DNA of 64,000 nt from Aquiflexum balticum DSM 16537 (GTDB lineage Bacteria > Bacteroidota > Bacteroidia > Cytophagales > Cyclobacteriaceae): assembly GCF_900176595.1 (NCBI RefSeq), contig NZ_LT838813.1, forward strand, positions 682,001 to 746,000. The letters run 5' to 3'. Below are positions 52,648 through 62,389 of this stretch, one piece after another. The first letter of the stretch is position 1, and each line of letters starts with the position of its first letter. The translations under genes were made by a program, and so were the position numbers. The notes under the pieces were generated by a model. The model did no database searches, had not been told where the DNA came from, and was given only the letters and a program-made list of their open reading frames with translations.

Positions 52648-53688
52648 TCACCCACTGAAAAATAAAATCAAATATCCAACTATAAATATAATTATTATGC
52701 CTAAACTTTCCCAGCCAATTTTACCAATTCCCTGTTTTTCTCTATATAGCAACCCCATTAATAAGACTGACATCAATAAAATAGTCAGGGTAATAATATA
52801 GGAATCCGCAGAGGTAGCAGCGTGAAGAATTGATCCCTTATAAAAAAAATCTGCAAGAGCCACCACAATAACTTCAAATGAATTTCCACCAACAATATTG
52901 CTTACTGCCATAGTCAAAGAGCCTCTTTTTACTGCACTGATAGACACAATCAATTCAGGCAGGGAAGTCGCCACTGCTGTAAATAAGCCTCCAACAAAAG
53001 TTTCTGAGAGCCGCGTCCTTTCGCTGATAGCAATCCCAGCTTCTCCTACGAAATATCCGGCAACAATAACCAAGCCTGCTGTTACAATGAATCCTAACCA
53101 AAGCCTTTTCAAATTTATTTTGTGGAGATCTTTTGCAGGAACATCGGCCACAGTTTCCACGGTGTGAGTCGGGCTCCACATGGGCTTTTTGGAAGATTTT
53201 GATACCATCCACAAGCCTGCCACGTATGTTATTATAATGATGGGCGAACCTGGATGAAAACCCTGAAAAGTCACTTCCGGCATCTGTGACATCATTAAGA
53301 GTGTTGTCAATAAGCCAATCAACAAAACGCTGTACATAAGATTTGCCAAAGAGGCAGAGGCATGTTCCAAATTTGCTTTCCTATAAGTCATATCGGCAAT
53401 TGCCAAGAAGAAAGTTTGTACAGCTATTCCACCTATGGCATTGCTTATGGCAAGGTCGGCATATCCCTGCAATGCAGCAGAAATAGAGGTGACTACTCCG
53501 GCAAGGGAAGTAACTGCCCCCAACAACACTGCCCCGACCAATGCTTCCCCAAGCTTGGTTATGTCTGCAATTTGATCGGCGAATTTGGCGAGATAGGTCC
53601 CTGCAATAGAAATAACCAATGCTGAAATAACCAGAATAAAAATTATACCGGTCAGTTCAAGATCGTGAATGTTGAAGAATTCTGTCAT
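52648..53688 (-). CDS. Sodium/calcium exchanger-family membrane protein
   Basis: 346 aa with about ten transmembrane helices in two inverted halves. Alpha-repeat motifs: LGEALVGAVLLGAVTSLAGVVTSISAALQGYADLAISNAIGG in the first half and LSETFVGGLFTAVATSLPELIVSISAVKRGSLTMAVSNIVGGNSFEV in the second, the standard CaCA signature. The first repeat has TSLAGV where the second has TSLPELI, so the acidic ion ligand is kept only in the second half. Substrate unresolved. The start is the ATG at 53688; the upstream extension opens only with TTG. Confidence 0.9.
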   Translation of the reverse strand: MTEFFNIHDLELTGIIFILVISALVISIAGTYLAKFADQIADITKLGEALVGAVLLGAVTSLAGVVTSISAALQGYADLAISNAIGGIAVQTFFLAIADMTYRKANLEHASASLANLMYSVLLIGLLTTLLMMSQMPEVTFQGFHPGSPIIIITYVAGLWMVSKSSKKPMWSPTHTVETVADVPAKDLHKINLKRLWLGFIVTAGLVIVAGYFVGEAGIAISERTRLSETFVGGLFTAVATSLPELIVSISAVKRGSLTMAVSNIVGGNSFEVIVVALADFFYKGSILHAATSADSYIITLTILLMSVLLMGLLYREKQGIGKIGWESLGIIIIFIVGYLILFFSG

Positions 53689-54137
53689 TTCTTTATATAA
53701 AGCGTCAACTTGATTCAAAGATAATTGGATTGCACACACTTTCAACTGCAATAAACTCAATCTGTGAACATAGTTTCAAGCAGTCAGAATAATGTTCTTG
53801 TATGAAAATTTAAACACAGGTTCCTCACCACTTCAAGGGTGGAAAATATTTTTCCCAATTTCTTTCATAGCTAAAAAGGTTCCTCTAGTCTACCTTTTAT
53901 TTAACCAATTGCTCACACGGATTTCCAAAAATCACTGTGGCAAAAGATTTTTGTTATCTACTTTTTCTAAGTCTGTCTGATAAAATAGTAAATCCAAATA
54001 TGTAAAAAGTAATAATCTAAATAATTAAAGTTAAATTTTAATAAATATACAATCATTACTTTTGATTATTAATTGAGATAATATAATTATTAATTTCAAT
54101 TACTAAAACTTAAACCAACATTTCAAAAAAAATTATC
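53689..54137. other. Intergenic region upstream of the PorT-like barrel gene
   Basis: 449 AT-rich bases. A 62-codon plus frame (53792-53980) has no recognisable sequence and is not called. A Bacteroidota-type promoter could be read as TTTG (about 54060) with TAATTATT 19 bases later, but the second element matches TAnnTTTG poorly. Confidence 0.35.
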
Positions 54138-54815
54138 ATGAAAAAGAATCAAAAATTTGGAATTTTTACCGGGATCGGAATTGTATTCCTCCTATTGACT
54201 TTTGCTCCACAGGGACAAGCACAAAGCGAAAATCCCGGACCAAGAGTAGGGATAAAGGGTGGTGCAAATTTTTCCCAATTCTTCGTCGACCAACCTACCG
54301 TTGATGATGAAAATATGAAAGTAGGATTACACTTTGGTATTTTTACGAAAATAGCTTTAACAGATTTTTTGGCTATTCAACCCGAATTGCTCTACACAAG
54401 CCTTGGATCAAAGGTTTCCTATGGTGGAAGTGATGTGGAAAGTCTTTTGGGAATAAGGGAAGGTGAAGTTAGATTCAACTTGAATTATATTCAATTGCCA
54501 TTAGGATTGGCATTCAATATTGGTCCATTAAACGTCAATGCAGGGCCGTATGTATCGTATCTTATTTCGGCCAATGTAAAAGACCTTAAGTCTTCAGATT
54601 TATCCACAAGCGACCCAATTGAATTGAACAAAGATGATTTCAATTCAATAGATTATGGACTGTTTGCCGGAGTAGGTTTCGATATTGGGAATGTATCTAT
54701 TGGTGCGCGATACAACCATGGTTTGCGTGAAGTAGGAAGCGAAGGATTAGGCGGAACACTCACCAACAATTCCAGAAATGGTGTAGCTCAGATTTTTCTT
54801 GGATTTGGATTTTAA
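54138..54815 (+). CDS. Outer membrane beta-barrel protein, PorT-like
   Basis: 225 aa with signal peptide (ending QGQAQ). The body is an eight-stranded barrel typical of OMP_b-brl/PorT: RVGIKGGANFSQFFVD, VGLHFGIFTKIALTDFLAIQPELLYTSLGSKVS, LNYIQLPLGLAFNIGPLNVNAGPYVSYLI, YGLFAGVGFDIGNVSIGARYNHGL, and the C-terminal AQIFLGFGF. Such barrels are general surface proteins; specific role unknown. Monocistronic. Confidence 0.92.
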   Translation: MKKNQKFGIFTGIGIVFLLLTFAPQGQAQSENPGPRVGIKGGANFSQFFVDQPTVDDENMKVGLHFGIFTKIALTDFLAIQPELLYTSLGSKVSYGGSDVESLLGIREGEVRFNLNYIQLPLGLAFNIGPLNVNAGPYVSYLISANVKDLKSSDLSTSDPIELNKDDFNSIDYGLFAGVGFDIGNVSIGARYNHGLREVGSEGLGGTLTNNSRNGVAQIFLGFGF

Positions 54816-54870
54816 TATCACCCCTCTGATTTAAAGAAATGTAAATTATCTTTTAAATATTACGATTAAC

Positions 54871-54916
54871 AAAAACCTGGTTTTCTATGGACTTCCCTAG
54901 ATAATCGGGTTTTTTT
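54871..54916 (+). terminator. Probable terminator of the PorT-like gene
   Basis: AAAAACCTGG (54871-54880) pairs with TCGGGTTTTT (54905-54914) including G-U pairs, followed by more T. Long loop, so less certain. Confidence 0.5.
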
Positions 54917-54928
54917 ATGCAATTATCA

Positions 54929-55960
54929 TTATGTGGGCATATCATCTCCACTTTTATTCTCATCTGTTTTCAAAATTTCTCTGATCCGATCAATATGAAT
55001 TTGGGAAGTTTTTGCCCTTTCAAGGGCTGTTTGAGAACCAACACCTTTTTTCCCTCTAGCCATTTCGGTCAGTAAGTTTTTTCGCTCCTCAAACATCCTA
55101 AGTGCAGTCCACATGGTTTCTTCAATCTTGTTTGTCTGTTCTGCTAAGAGGTACGCTGCTGTATAGGCATGCCCGGTATGGCAACGGAACCGTAAGTCGC
55201 TGTCTTTTCCAACCTTCCATAATACACCGCCGCAACCAGGACAGTTAAATGGGACCTGATCGCCCAATTCATTTACTGAAGATAGATCGCTCAAAACACG
55301 TTCGGCAATTTTAGCTTCTATTAAGATATGCTCCGGAATAGGCTTACGAATATGTGATTGCAGTGGAATAAGTTTTATAAGCAAAGCCCCCATTTCAGCT
55401 ATAGGCAGGCAATAATCTACTTCAATGTTATTCAGTACATTTCTTGGCATATCAGGATATTCCGCTTCTTCAGGATCCTGTATGATACAAATCCCTCCAC
55501 AATTTTTTATCGCTTTCATTCCTGATGTGCCATCATCAAGATAGCCAGTAAGAATAATTCCTATGACACCGGAACCAAAAGCTACAGCAGCTGAACGAAA
55601 CAATGGATCTATAGCAGGACGGGACCTGTTTTCATGAGCTCCTTTGGTCACCAGCATTTTCAGGTTTCCTCCAATCAAGAAATGATGATCTGATGGCGCA
55701 AGGTATAAATGACCAGGTTTCAATTTACCTCCGGTCTCCGCATGCTGACATTTTACACTATTTAACTTATTAAGCTCGTCTAATACTACGTTTCCCGTTG
55801 CATCGGGAGAAATATGTCGGACCACCAATATCGGCAATAAAAAATCTTTTGGGATTTGGCTGATCAGTTTTTTCAAAGCACTAAGACCCCCCGCAGATGT
55901 GCCAATGACAACGACCTGGGTAAATTTTTCAGCCTTTTTGGTTTTATTGTTTTTTTTCAT
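54929..55960 (-). CDS. CheB-type methylesterase without receiver domain, with zinc-ribbon extension
   Basis: 343 aa. CheB methylesterase domain about 12-195 with catalytic S22 (VIGTSAGGLSALKKLI), His in VVRHISPDATG and Asp in LTGYLDDGTSGMKAI. The receiver domain usual in chemotaxis CheB is absent. The C-terminal part holds a four-Cys/His cluster (FNCPGCGGVLWKV … RFRCHTGHAYTAAYLL), then a coiled-coil-like helix. Similar proteins lie near cheR- and hybrid-kinase genes, but none are seen here. Probable regulator of a sensory system other than swimming motility (inference). Confidence 0.9.
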   Translation of the reverse strand: MKKNNKTKKAEKFTQVVVIGTSAGGLSALKKLISQIPKDFLLPILVVRHISPDATGNVVLDELNKLNSVKCQHAETGGKLKPGHLYLAPSDHHFLIGGNLKMLVTKGAHENRSRPAIDPLFRSAAVAFGSGVIGIILTGYLDDGTSGMKAIKNCGGICIIQDPEEAEYPDMPRNVLNNIEVDYCLPIAEMGALLIKLIPLQSHIRKPIPEHILIEAKIAERVLSDLSSVNELGDQVPFNCPGCGGVLWKVGKDSDLRFRCHTGHAYTAAYLLAEQTNKIEETMWTALRMFEERKNLLTEMARGKKGVGSQTALERAKTSQIHIDRIREILKTDENKSGDDMPT

Positions 55961-56257
55961 TTCTTATCTACTAAAAATTTAATCAGATATAACGGCTGGA
56001 ACACTCTATTTCTATAACGGTATTCGAAAAAATATGGCTAAGATCATTCTGTCTAAAACCCCTATAAGAAATGATGCATTTTTTGGATAGAATTTACAGC
56101 CTTCCGGTTAAAGACCTAAATGGCCTGATTCAGGACTCAAGGTATCCGACTGTAAATTTTATCTCATGGTGCACCTATGGTTCAATCCTTTTATGACCTC
56201 TTCTTTCCAATTCCTTTCATTACCAACTTTTCAATTCAAACTGGATTCAAATCCCTC

Positions 56258-57136
56258 TTACTCCAATACCCCATCCAAAAACACCTGCATCTTAGCCAAA
56301 AGATCCCTGTTGGTTTGGGCGCTGAAGCCATGTCCCTGCCCAATGACGTATTCCGCCAAGTGCGGGACATTATTGGCCATCAGTTCTTGTTCCAGAATTT
56401 TACTTTGAGAAATAGGAACCACGTCGTCAATATCTCCATGAAAAAGTACCGTGGGCACACTTTGCGATTGGACAAAATTAAGTGGGCTACTATTAAAATA
56501 ATCCTCCTGCCTGTTGGTAGGATTCCCTCCCAATAGATTTTCCAGCAACAACCTAGAAAATAAATTAAAATCATAAAACGAGGACAATTCAGTAGGCGGG
56601 AAAAAAGCAACGGTGGCTTTTACTAAATTGTCCTCATTGTTTTTATAGCTGTGCAGCAAAACCAAATGTCCTCCTGCACTTCCTCCTGCCAAAATCACCT
56701 CATCAGAAACATTCCAAGTAGAAAGTTGCGATTTGATATAGGATAGGGCTTTTTTTATATCTTCCTCTTGTGTTGGGAATTTATTTCCTCCTGTGGCAAT
56801 ATTGAACAAACTGTAATTGATGGCAACATAGGCATAATCCTCCTGTACTTCTTCCAACCAAGGTTTGAAAGTCTTAAACTCCGACTTATTACCATCTACC
56901 CATCCCCCACCATGTACCCACACAAACACCTTTGTGGAATTGGAATTTCTGTTGGCAGGTAAATAAACGTCCATCAGTTGATTTGGGCGTTCCTGACTGT
57001 ATTTAACATCGATTAAGTCTATGGCCACATTGGCATCTAGCCCCGGTTCGACGTCTTCACTGCAAGACATAAATAAAAGTGCTATTCCCAGTAAAAGTCC
57101 TGCCGCAATTTTCAATCTGTAAAACTTATCCATCAT
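56258..57136 (-). CDS. Alpha/beta-hydrolase lipoprotein (esterase/lipase)
   Basis: 292 aa, signal peptide with lipobox (LFMSC, Cys about 25). Hormone-sensitive-lipase/BD-FAE-like features: VWVHGGGWVDG for the oxyanion hole, nucleophile in LAGGSAGGHLVLL, catalytic Asp in LFHGDIDDVVPISQS and His in GQGHGFS. Likely cell-surface or periplasmic esterase; substrate unknown. Two consecutive ATG codons start the frame. About 300 bases upstream of the stop side (55961-56257) show no gene, only an AATTTACAG/CTGTAAATT inverted repeat at 56091-56099 and 56150-56158. Confidence 0.88.
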   Translation of the reverse strand: MMDKFYRLKIAAGLLLGIALLFMSCSEDVEPGLDANVAIDLIDVKYSQERPNQLMDVYLPANRNSNSTKVFVWVHGGGWVDGNKSEFKTFKPWLEEVQEDYAYVAINYSLFNIATGGNKFPTQEEDIKKALSYIKSQLSTWNVSDEVILAGGSAGGHLVLLHSYKNNEDNLVKATVAFFPPTELSSFYDFNLFSRLLLENLLGGNPTNRQEDYFNSSPLNFVQSQSVPTVLFHGDIDDVVPISQSKILEQELMANNVPHLAEYVIGQGHGFSAQTNRDLLAKMQVFLDGVLE

Positions 57137-57239
57137 AAAATTTATTTTCTTTGTAAACCAACGAAAGTTAGGGTTACTTGTTGTTGTATGTATGGTTTCC
57201 TGCTTTATTTTCAGTAAGGTTCAATCGCAGTTCAAATGG

Positions 57240-57450
57240 GACGGAAGTCGGATGACCGATGACCGATGTTGGCAAGAATTGAAATTTAACCATCTCTTGG
57301 ATTTGTTTAAAGTGATTATATTAAAAGAAATGGAGATTTGGTTTACAATATATAATTTGCCAAACTTAAAACAGTGGTTTAGATAAAATCAAATCCAAGG
57401 ATAAAAATAGAAAGTAGCGAAGCATCGGTCATCCGACATCGGTCATCTGT
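57240..57450. repeat. GACCGATG-type repeat pair in inverted orientation
   Basis: GTCGGATGACCGATG at 57247-57261 and its exact complement at 57423-57437, each embedded in short GACCGATG/CATCGGTC tandem repeats. The 160 bases between hold no recognised gene. GGGACGGAAG and a near-identical GTCGGAAGACCGATG occur also at 33386-33416. A dispersed family, possibly a REP-like or small mobile repeat. Confidence 0.55.
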
Positions 57451-57469
57451 CATTTTCAAACCAAAAACA

Positions 57470-58156
57470 ATGCTCAAAAAAGAAAGATACGCCGCCTTCA
57501 TAGATCATTTTTCCAACAATATGCCCATCGCAGAAACGGAACTGCAATATGAGTCTCCTTTTCAGTTGTTGGTCGCAGTGGTGTTAAGTGCCCAATGTAC
57601 CGACAAAAGAGTCAACATGTCCACTCCTGCTATCTTTGAAAATTTTCCGACACCGGCCCATTTGGCAGCTGCAGATTTTGATGAACTTTTTCCATATATC
57701 AAAAGTATCTCCTATCCCAACAATAAAACCAAACACCTGATCGGATTGGGGAAAATGTTGGTCGAAGAGTTTGATGGAGAAGTTCCCTCCACTGTGGAAG
57801 AGTTGGTAAAACTGCCGGGAGTAGGCCGAAAAACAGCCAATGTGATCACTTCGGTGGTTTGGAACCAACCGAATATGGCCGTTGATACGCACGTTTTCAG
57901 GGTTTCAAAAAGATTGGGTTTGGTCAACCAAAATGCCAAGACCCCTTTGGAGGTGGAAAAGCAATTGGTAAAACATATCCCCAAGCAACATATTCATATT
58001 GCGCATCATTGGTTGATATTGCATGGGAGATATGTTTGCTTGGCCAGAAAGCCAAAATGCGGTGAATGTACCTTGACTCATTTTTGTAGATATTTTGAAA
58101 AAAACAGGGAGGCAATCTTAAACGAAGGAACACTTCCCCCAAAGAAGAAAAAGTAA
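57470..58156 (+). CDS. nth: Endonuclease III
   Basis: Bifunctional DNA glycosylase/AP-lyase for oxidised pyrimidines in base excision repair. 228 aa, with the helix-hairpin-helix LPGVGRKTANVI, catalytic K121 and D139 (VDTHVFRVSKRLG), and the [4Fe-4S] ligands C-x6-C-x2-C-x5-C (CLARKPKCGECTLTHFC). Its TAA is directly followed (0 bases) by the asparagine-synthase-type gene, so they are cotranscribed. Confidence 0.97.
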   Translation: MLKKERYAAFIDHFSNNMPIAETELQYESPFQLLVAVVLSAQCTDKRVNMSTPAIFENFPTPAHLAAADFDELFPYIKSISYPNNKTKHLIGLGKMLVEEFDGEVPSTVEELVKLPGVGRKTANVITSVVWNQPNMAVDTHVFRVSKRLGLVNQNAKTPLEVEKQLVKHIPKQHIHIAHHWLILHGRYVCLARKPKCGECTLTHFCRYFEKNREAILNEGTLPPKKKK

Positions 58157-59944
58157 ATGTGTGGAATAAACGTCATAATCAATGCGAATTCAGATGGCCA
58201 AAAAGCCATCGAAGCAATGACGAATGCAACTATCCACCGTGGCCCTGACCATTCCGGATTTTCAAAAGTCAGTGAAAACGTATTTTTTGCAGGAAACCGA
58301 CTTAAAATATTGGACCTAACTGATGCTTCCAATCAGCCTATCTGGAATGATGAAAAAGATGCTGTTTTGGTTTGGAATGGTGCACTATACAATTACCAGG
58401 ACCTTAGAAAAGAACTTCTGGACCTTGGATGCAGCTTTTCAAGCAATTCAGATTCGGAAGTTCTTCTCAAATGGTTGAAAACCCATGGATCAAAAAAACT
58501 CTCTGCATTGGAAGGAATGTTTGCATTGGTTTTTGCAGACCTTATAAAAAATGAGATCATAATTGCCCGGGATATTTCGGGTGAAAAACCACTGCATTAT
58601 TTCCAACAGGATACTATTTGGTATTTTTCTTCGGAATCACGGGGAATTACAGCAGGTTTAAATTTTCTCCCAAAAATTGACCCAAAGCAGTTTATTCCTT
58701 TTTTCTACTATCGGAACAGTTTCACTGACAAAACTTTTTTTGAAAAAGTGGATCAGATTCTTCCGGGCGAGGTACTGGTATTGGATTTTCAGGGAAAGGT
58801 TCTGGACAGGAAAAAGTTAAAGATCATTCCTGCAACTCATCGGATTTTGGATCAAATTACCTTTGAAGAAACGCTGAAGGATGCGGTTCTAAAAAGCTTC
58901 CATGCCGAGCGACCAGTGGGAATGGTTTTAAGTGGCGGGGCGGACAGTAGTTTATTATATGCCATGTGGTATGAAGAAACCGGGCAGGCAATACCGACAT
59001 ACACGGTAGCTTTGGAAAAGAAATTCCGTAAAAAGTATGCTGACCCACATTTTGCTGATTTTTTTGGGAAGAAGTACCCAAGTCAACACCATGAAATTTT
59101 TGTGGACAAAAAAATTATACTGGATAATTGGAATGGTTACATTCAATCCCTGGACCAACCAATAGGAGACAGTGCAGGATTTTTGACTTGGTACGTGGCG
59201 AAAGAAGCCAAGGAAAGCGTCAAAGTTTTGGTTTCCGGGGCCGGGGCTGATGAACTTTTTGGAGGCTACAGAAGGCATAAGGCATTTCAGCATTACTTAG
59301 CCAATCCAAGGCTTTTTCATTGGATGAAATCAATGGGGAAAAATATCCCTCTCCCTTTAGCTTGGCAAAAACTACTGCAAAGTATTCATCAAAATCCGGA
59401 AATGACATTTATACAAATGGCAGCATTGCAGGAAATACCTGATGAACTTATGAGTCATTTCCAAAATTGGTATCCAAAAACCAACCATCCTTTCAAAAAC
59501 GCGCTGGATTGGGACAGAACCTTTTACCTTGTCAATGACATCCTGAAAATCCACGACAATGCCTGTATGGCACACGGGATTGAGGGAAGAGCTCCCTATC
59601 TCAATCAACAATTACTTTCCTTGACTGCTGCGCTTTCCGAAAAACCCCTTCTCGAACTAGCAGGAAAAAAACAGATCAAAACCGCTTTGAAAAAAAGGGG
59701 ATTGGAAAAAATTGCCAACAGGAAAAAACTGGGTTTTGGGTTGCCGCTCATGGAGTGGTTTGGGGAGAAGGATTTCAGGAACTGGGTATTTCCAGCAATC
59801 CATAAGATGGATAAAGATTGGGGGAAAGAATTTCCCCCCGAAATGCGTAAATTGTCCGCCAATCCGGAAAAATCAGATAAAAGGCATTTCTTACAACTTT
59901 GGAACTTATTCATCCTGGCAAGCTGGTTGGAAAATAAACAATGA
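58157..59944 (+). CDS. Asparagine synthase (glutamine-hydrolysing) type
   Basis: 595 aa. N-terminal glutaminase domain with nucleophile C2 (MCGINVIINA), followed by the ATP-pyrophosphatase domain containing the PP-loop SGGADSSLLYA, and VSGAGADELFGGYRRH, IHDNACMAHGIEGRAPYL. Close to AsnB family members encoded in exopolysaccharide clusters. Since it precedes a glycosyltransferase, a radical SAM enzyme and an SLBB exporter, it may amidate a sugar or peptide in polysaccharide formation rather than make asparagine (inference). Translation begins immediately after nth. Confidence 0.9.
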   Translation: MCGINVIINANSDGQKAIEAMTNATIHRGPDHSGFSKVSENVFFAGNRLKILDLTDASNQPIWNDEKDAVLVWNGALYNYQDLRKELLDLGCSFSSNSDSEVLLKWLKTHGSKKLSALEGMFALVFADLIKNEIIIARDISGEKPLHYFQQDTIWYFSSESRGITAGLNFLPKIDPKQFIPFFYYRNSFTDKTFFEKVDQILPGEVLVLDFQGKVLDRKKLKIIPATHRILDQITFEETLKDAVLKSFHAERPVGMVLSGGADSSLLYAMWYEETGQAIPTYTVALEKKFRKKYADPHFADFFGKKYPSQHHEIFVDKKIILDNWNGYIQSLDQPIGDSAGFLTWYVAKEAKESVKVLVSGAGADELFGGYRRHKAFQHYLANPRLFHWMKSMGKNIPLPLAWQKLLQSIHQNPEMTFIQMAALQEIPDELMSHFQNWYPKTNHPFKNALDWDRTFYLVNDILKIHDNACMAHGIEGRAPYLNQQLLSLTAALSEKPLLELAGKKQIKTALKKRGLEKIANRKKLGFGLPLMEWFGEKDFRNWVFPAIHKMDKDWGKEFPPEMRKLSANPEKSDKRHFLQLWNLFILASWLENKQ

Positions 59945-59968
59945 TCGGAAAATCATAGCATTCAATCC

Positions 59969-61192
59969 ATGAGAATCATCTACATCCATCAGTATTTCTT
60001 GACACCTGAAGAAGGCGGTGCTACGCGTTCCTATCATTTGGCAAAAGGTTTGGTGAAAGCAGGTATACAGGTAGAGATGATTACTTCCCATGGAAAACCC
60101 CATTATGACTTCAAAATGATTGCCGGGATCAAGGTTCATTATCTTCCTGTCCGATACCAGCAGAATTTTGGATTTGTCAAAAGGATTTGGGCATTTTTAG
60201 CATTTATTCGATTGGCAAAAAAGCACATTGCCAAACTGCCCCGTCCGGATTATTTTTATATCACTTCCACCCCCCTCACCACCGGTTGGATAGGGATGTG
60301 GGCAAAAAAGAAATTTGCAGTTCCCTATATTTTTGAAGTAAGGGATTTATGGCCTGAAGCGCCTGTTCAAGTCGGAGCGATCAAAAACCAAATCCTGAAA
60401 AAGATTTTATTTCATTTTGAAGGTAAAATCTATAATCAGGCCCTCAAAATAGTGGCACTATCTCCGGGAATCGCCAATTCGATAAGACAACGCTTCCCCG
60501 AAGCCAAAATCTACCTAGTTCCGAATTTTGCGGATACCTCTTTCTTTATTCCAGAGAAAAAAAGTCCCTCTATACTTCAGAAATATGGTTTAGCATCCAA
60601 GTTTACCCTTACTTATGCCGGCGCTATAGGTAAAGTAAATGCTGTAAATGATATCCTGATTCTGGCCCATGAAGCACAGATCCGGAATTTGGATTTTCAA
60701 TTTTTAGTGATGGGGAAAGGTTCCTATGCAGATAATTTACTTCAGGAAGCCCAGGATCTGAATCTTAAGAATTTCCGGTTTATTCCATTTGGGAACAAGG
60801 AAAAAGTCAGGGAAATCCTTTCCGTTTCTGACATGGCATTTGTTTCTTTTGCCCATCTACCGGTTTTGGGAACAAATAGTCCCAATAAGTTTTTTGATGC
60901 CTTGGCAGCCGGAAAAGCCATCTTGGTCAATCACAAAGGTTGGGTGTATGATTTGGTCAAACAATATGATTTGGGATTGTATTTCAACCCTTCAAAACCT
61001 GGTAAAACTTTAGAAAAATTGGTGGAATTGGCAGAAAACCCAAATGCACTTAAAGCCTGCCAACTTCATTCAAGAGATTTGGCCGAAAAGTTTTTTTCGA
61101 GTGAAATTGCTGTGCAAAGACTTTTGGGTATCATGGATCCTGAAAAATTCGGAAAGGAATTTAGCGACGAGGTTTATATCCTGACTGCCTAA
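59969..61192 (+). CDS. Glycosyltransferase family 4 (WbuB-like)
   Basis: 407-aa GT-B glycosyltransferase. N-terminal domain MRIIYIHQYFLTPEEGGATRSYHLAKGLVKAG with the GGATR loop, ATP/NDP-sugar domain with YAGAIGKVNAVNDILILAHEA, and the EX7E-like segment FAHLPVLGTNSPNKFFDALAAGKAIL. The latter resembles WbuB/GT4 enzymes adding N-acetylated amino sugars. 24 bases after asnB. Its 3' end overlaps gldB (opposite strand) by 32 bases. Confidence 0.93.
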   Translation: MRIIYIHQYFLTPEEGGATRSYHLAKGLVKAGIQVEMITSHGKPHYDFKMIAGIKVHYLPVRYQQNFGFVKRIWAFLAFIRLAKKHIAKLPRPDYFYITSTPLTTGWIGMWAKKKFAVPYIFEVRDLWPEAPVQVGAIKNQILKKILFHFEGKIYNQALKIVALSPGIANSIRQRFPEAKIYLVPNFADTSFFIPEKKSPSILQKYGLASKFTLTYAGAIGKVNAVNDILILAHEAQIRNLDFQFLVMGKGSYADNLLQEAQDLNLKNFRFIPFGNKEKVREILSVSDMAFVSFAHLPVLGTNSPNKFFDALAAGKAILVNHKGWVYDLVKQYDLGLYFNPSKPGKTLEKLVELAENPNALKACQLHSRDLAEKFFSSEIAVQRLLGIMDPEKFGKEFSDEVYILTA

Positions 61193-62165
61193 AAATCCTT
61201 CCCGTATCAGAAATCTGCATCATATCCCGCAGGTTTAACTCGTTATTGGCCCGAAAATCATCCACAATATTCCAACCCAGCCATCTACCGATTCTCCCCG
61301 GGGCATCAGGACTGATTTCATCGGTAGCAGGTGCTTCTCCGGTATATTTTCTGATAATGAATGGGTTGGTTTCGAAAAATAAATCATTTTCCACAAAATA
61401 GGACCATATAAATTCTTCATTATCAAAACAGGCAATGATCTCTTCCGGAGTATAACCGATAATGAATTCATCCGAGGTACAGGGAAGAATACTTTTGGTA
61501 AAATGATAGGCTTTGCCGAAATAAATCATTTCAGCGATCAGAGTATTTTGAGACAAATCTGTTTGGTTGAATTTAGATGAAATAGCCATCACTATCATGG
61601 GGACGATGTAGTCTCTCTGATACCTATTGGAAATATATTGTGGCAAGTCCGGGGGCTGAAATCTGTGCTCAAAAGGCAAATAGTAATCCAATCCAATAAC
61701 AATCATATCATCATCCAAATACAAATCAGTAGCAAACCCGCTTACAAAAGTATAGACCTTTGGGATTTTAAATTCCGGAAAGTGATATTGGATATATTTG
61801 AATGCATCTGTAAGATCTTTTTCAAGTGAGGATACGTCAGGATAATGAACCATCACTTCATCATACAGCTCGACCAGCATTGAATCTTGGTGCAGTTCCA
61901 ACAGCTCATTTGCCATTGCAGCTTTGCTTTCATATTCATTTGACAAAAGATAGCTATCAGAAAATTCCGGATACTTTTCAAGCAAGTACAAAAAGTCTTC
62001 AACTGATGCAGCTTCAAAGAAATCATTTTCCAGCCTGATGATTTCGACATTCAGATTGGATTTCAGGATTTCAGCATCCAGTTTACATTCGGCTTCTTTT
62101 TCCCTGCATGAGGAGAAATATAACAAGAGCAACAAACAGCAAAATAACAGTTTTGATTGGTCCAT
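61161..62165 (-). CDS. gldB: Gliding motility lipoprotein GldB
   Basis: 334 aa. Lipobox YFSSC (Cys about 20), then a helical body with the GldB/GldG-family signatures SVEDFLYLLEKYPEFSDSYLLS, TFVSGFATDLYLDDDMIVIGLDYYLP and GRIGRWLGWNIVDDFRANNELNLRDMM. GldB is a lipoprotein needed for gliding and, in many T9SS organisms, for surface localisation of motility proteins. Transcribed against the surrounding polysaccharide genes; its 3' end overlaps the glycosyltransferase by 32 bases. Confidence 0.93.
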   Translation of the reverse strand: MDQSKLLFCCLLLLLYFSSCREKEAECKLDAEILKSNLNVEIIRLENDFFEAASVEDFLYLLEKYPEFSDSYLLSNEYESKAAMANELLELHQDSMLVELYDEVMVHYPDVSSLEKDLTDAFKYIQYHFPEFKIPKVYTFVSGFATDLYLDDDMIVIGLDYYLPFEHRFQPPDLPQYISNRYQRDYIVPMIVMAISSKFNQTDLSQNTLIAEMIYFGKAYHFTKSILPCTSDEFIIGYTPEEIIACFDNEEFIWSYFVENDLFFETNPFIIRKYTGEAPATDEISPDAPGRIGRWLGWNIVDDFRANNELNLRDMMQISDTGRIFRQSGYKPRR

Positions 62166-62260
62166 ATAAGTGATTTCTGATTGGGATCGCTGCCAAATCT
62201 ACAACAAACCAACAGATGGTTTTGATTTTTTTAGGCAATCTTTATTAGAATCATTTAAGG

Positions 62261-62344
62261 GAACGCTGATAACGCTGATTTTGCAGATACACACAGATGA
62301 AAAAAAATCAGTGAAAATCCGCTCTATCGGCATTATCAGCGTTC
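62261..62344. repeat. Palindromic dispersed repeat (GCTGATAACGCTGAT type)
   Basis: GAACGCTGATAA (62261-62272) pairs with TTATCAGCGTTC (62333-62344); between them are tandem CGCTGAT/GCAGAT phrases and a central AAAAATCAG/AAAATCCGC part. The type is well known from intergenic regions of many Bacteroidota. It lies between gldB and the radical SAM gene. The frame read through it (62170-62400) is not coding. Confidence 0.6.
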
Positions 62345-62389
62345 TAAAAAAACCTTTTTTATTCGCTGTTTTTTTGATTACTTCATCCT

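Noticed and set aside
53792-53980. 62-codon plus frame in the region upstream of the PorT-like gene
   Set aside because: Composition equals the surrounding intergenic DNA and the product resembles nothing recognisable; no terminator follows.
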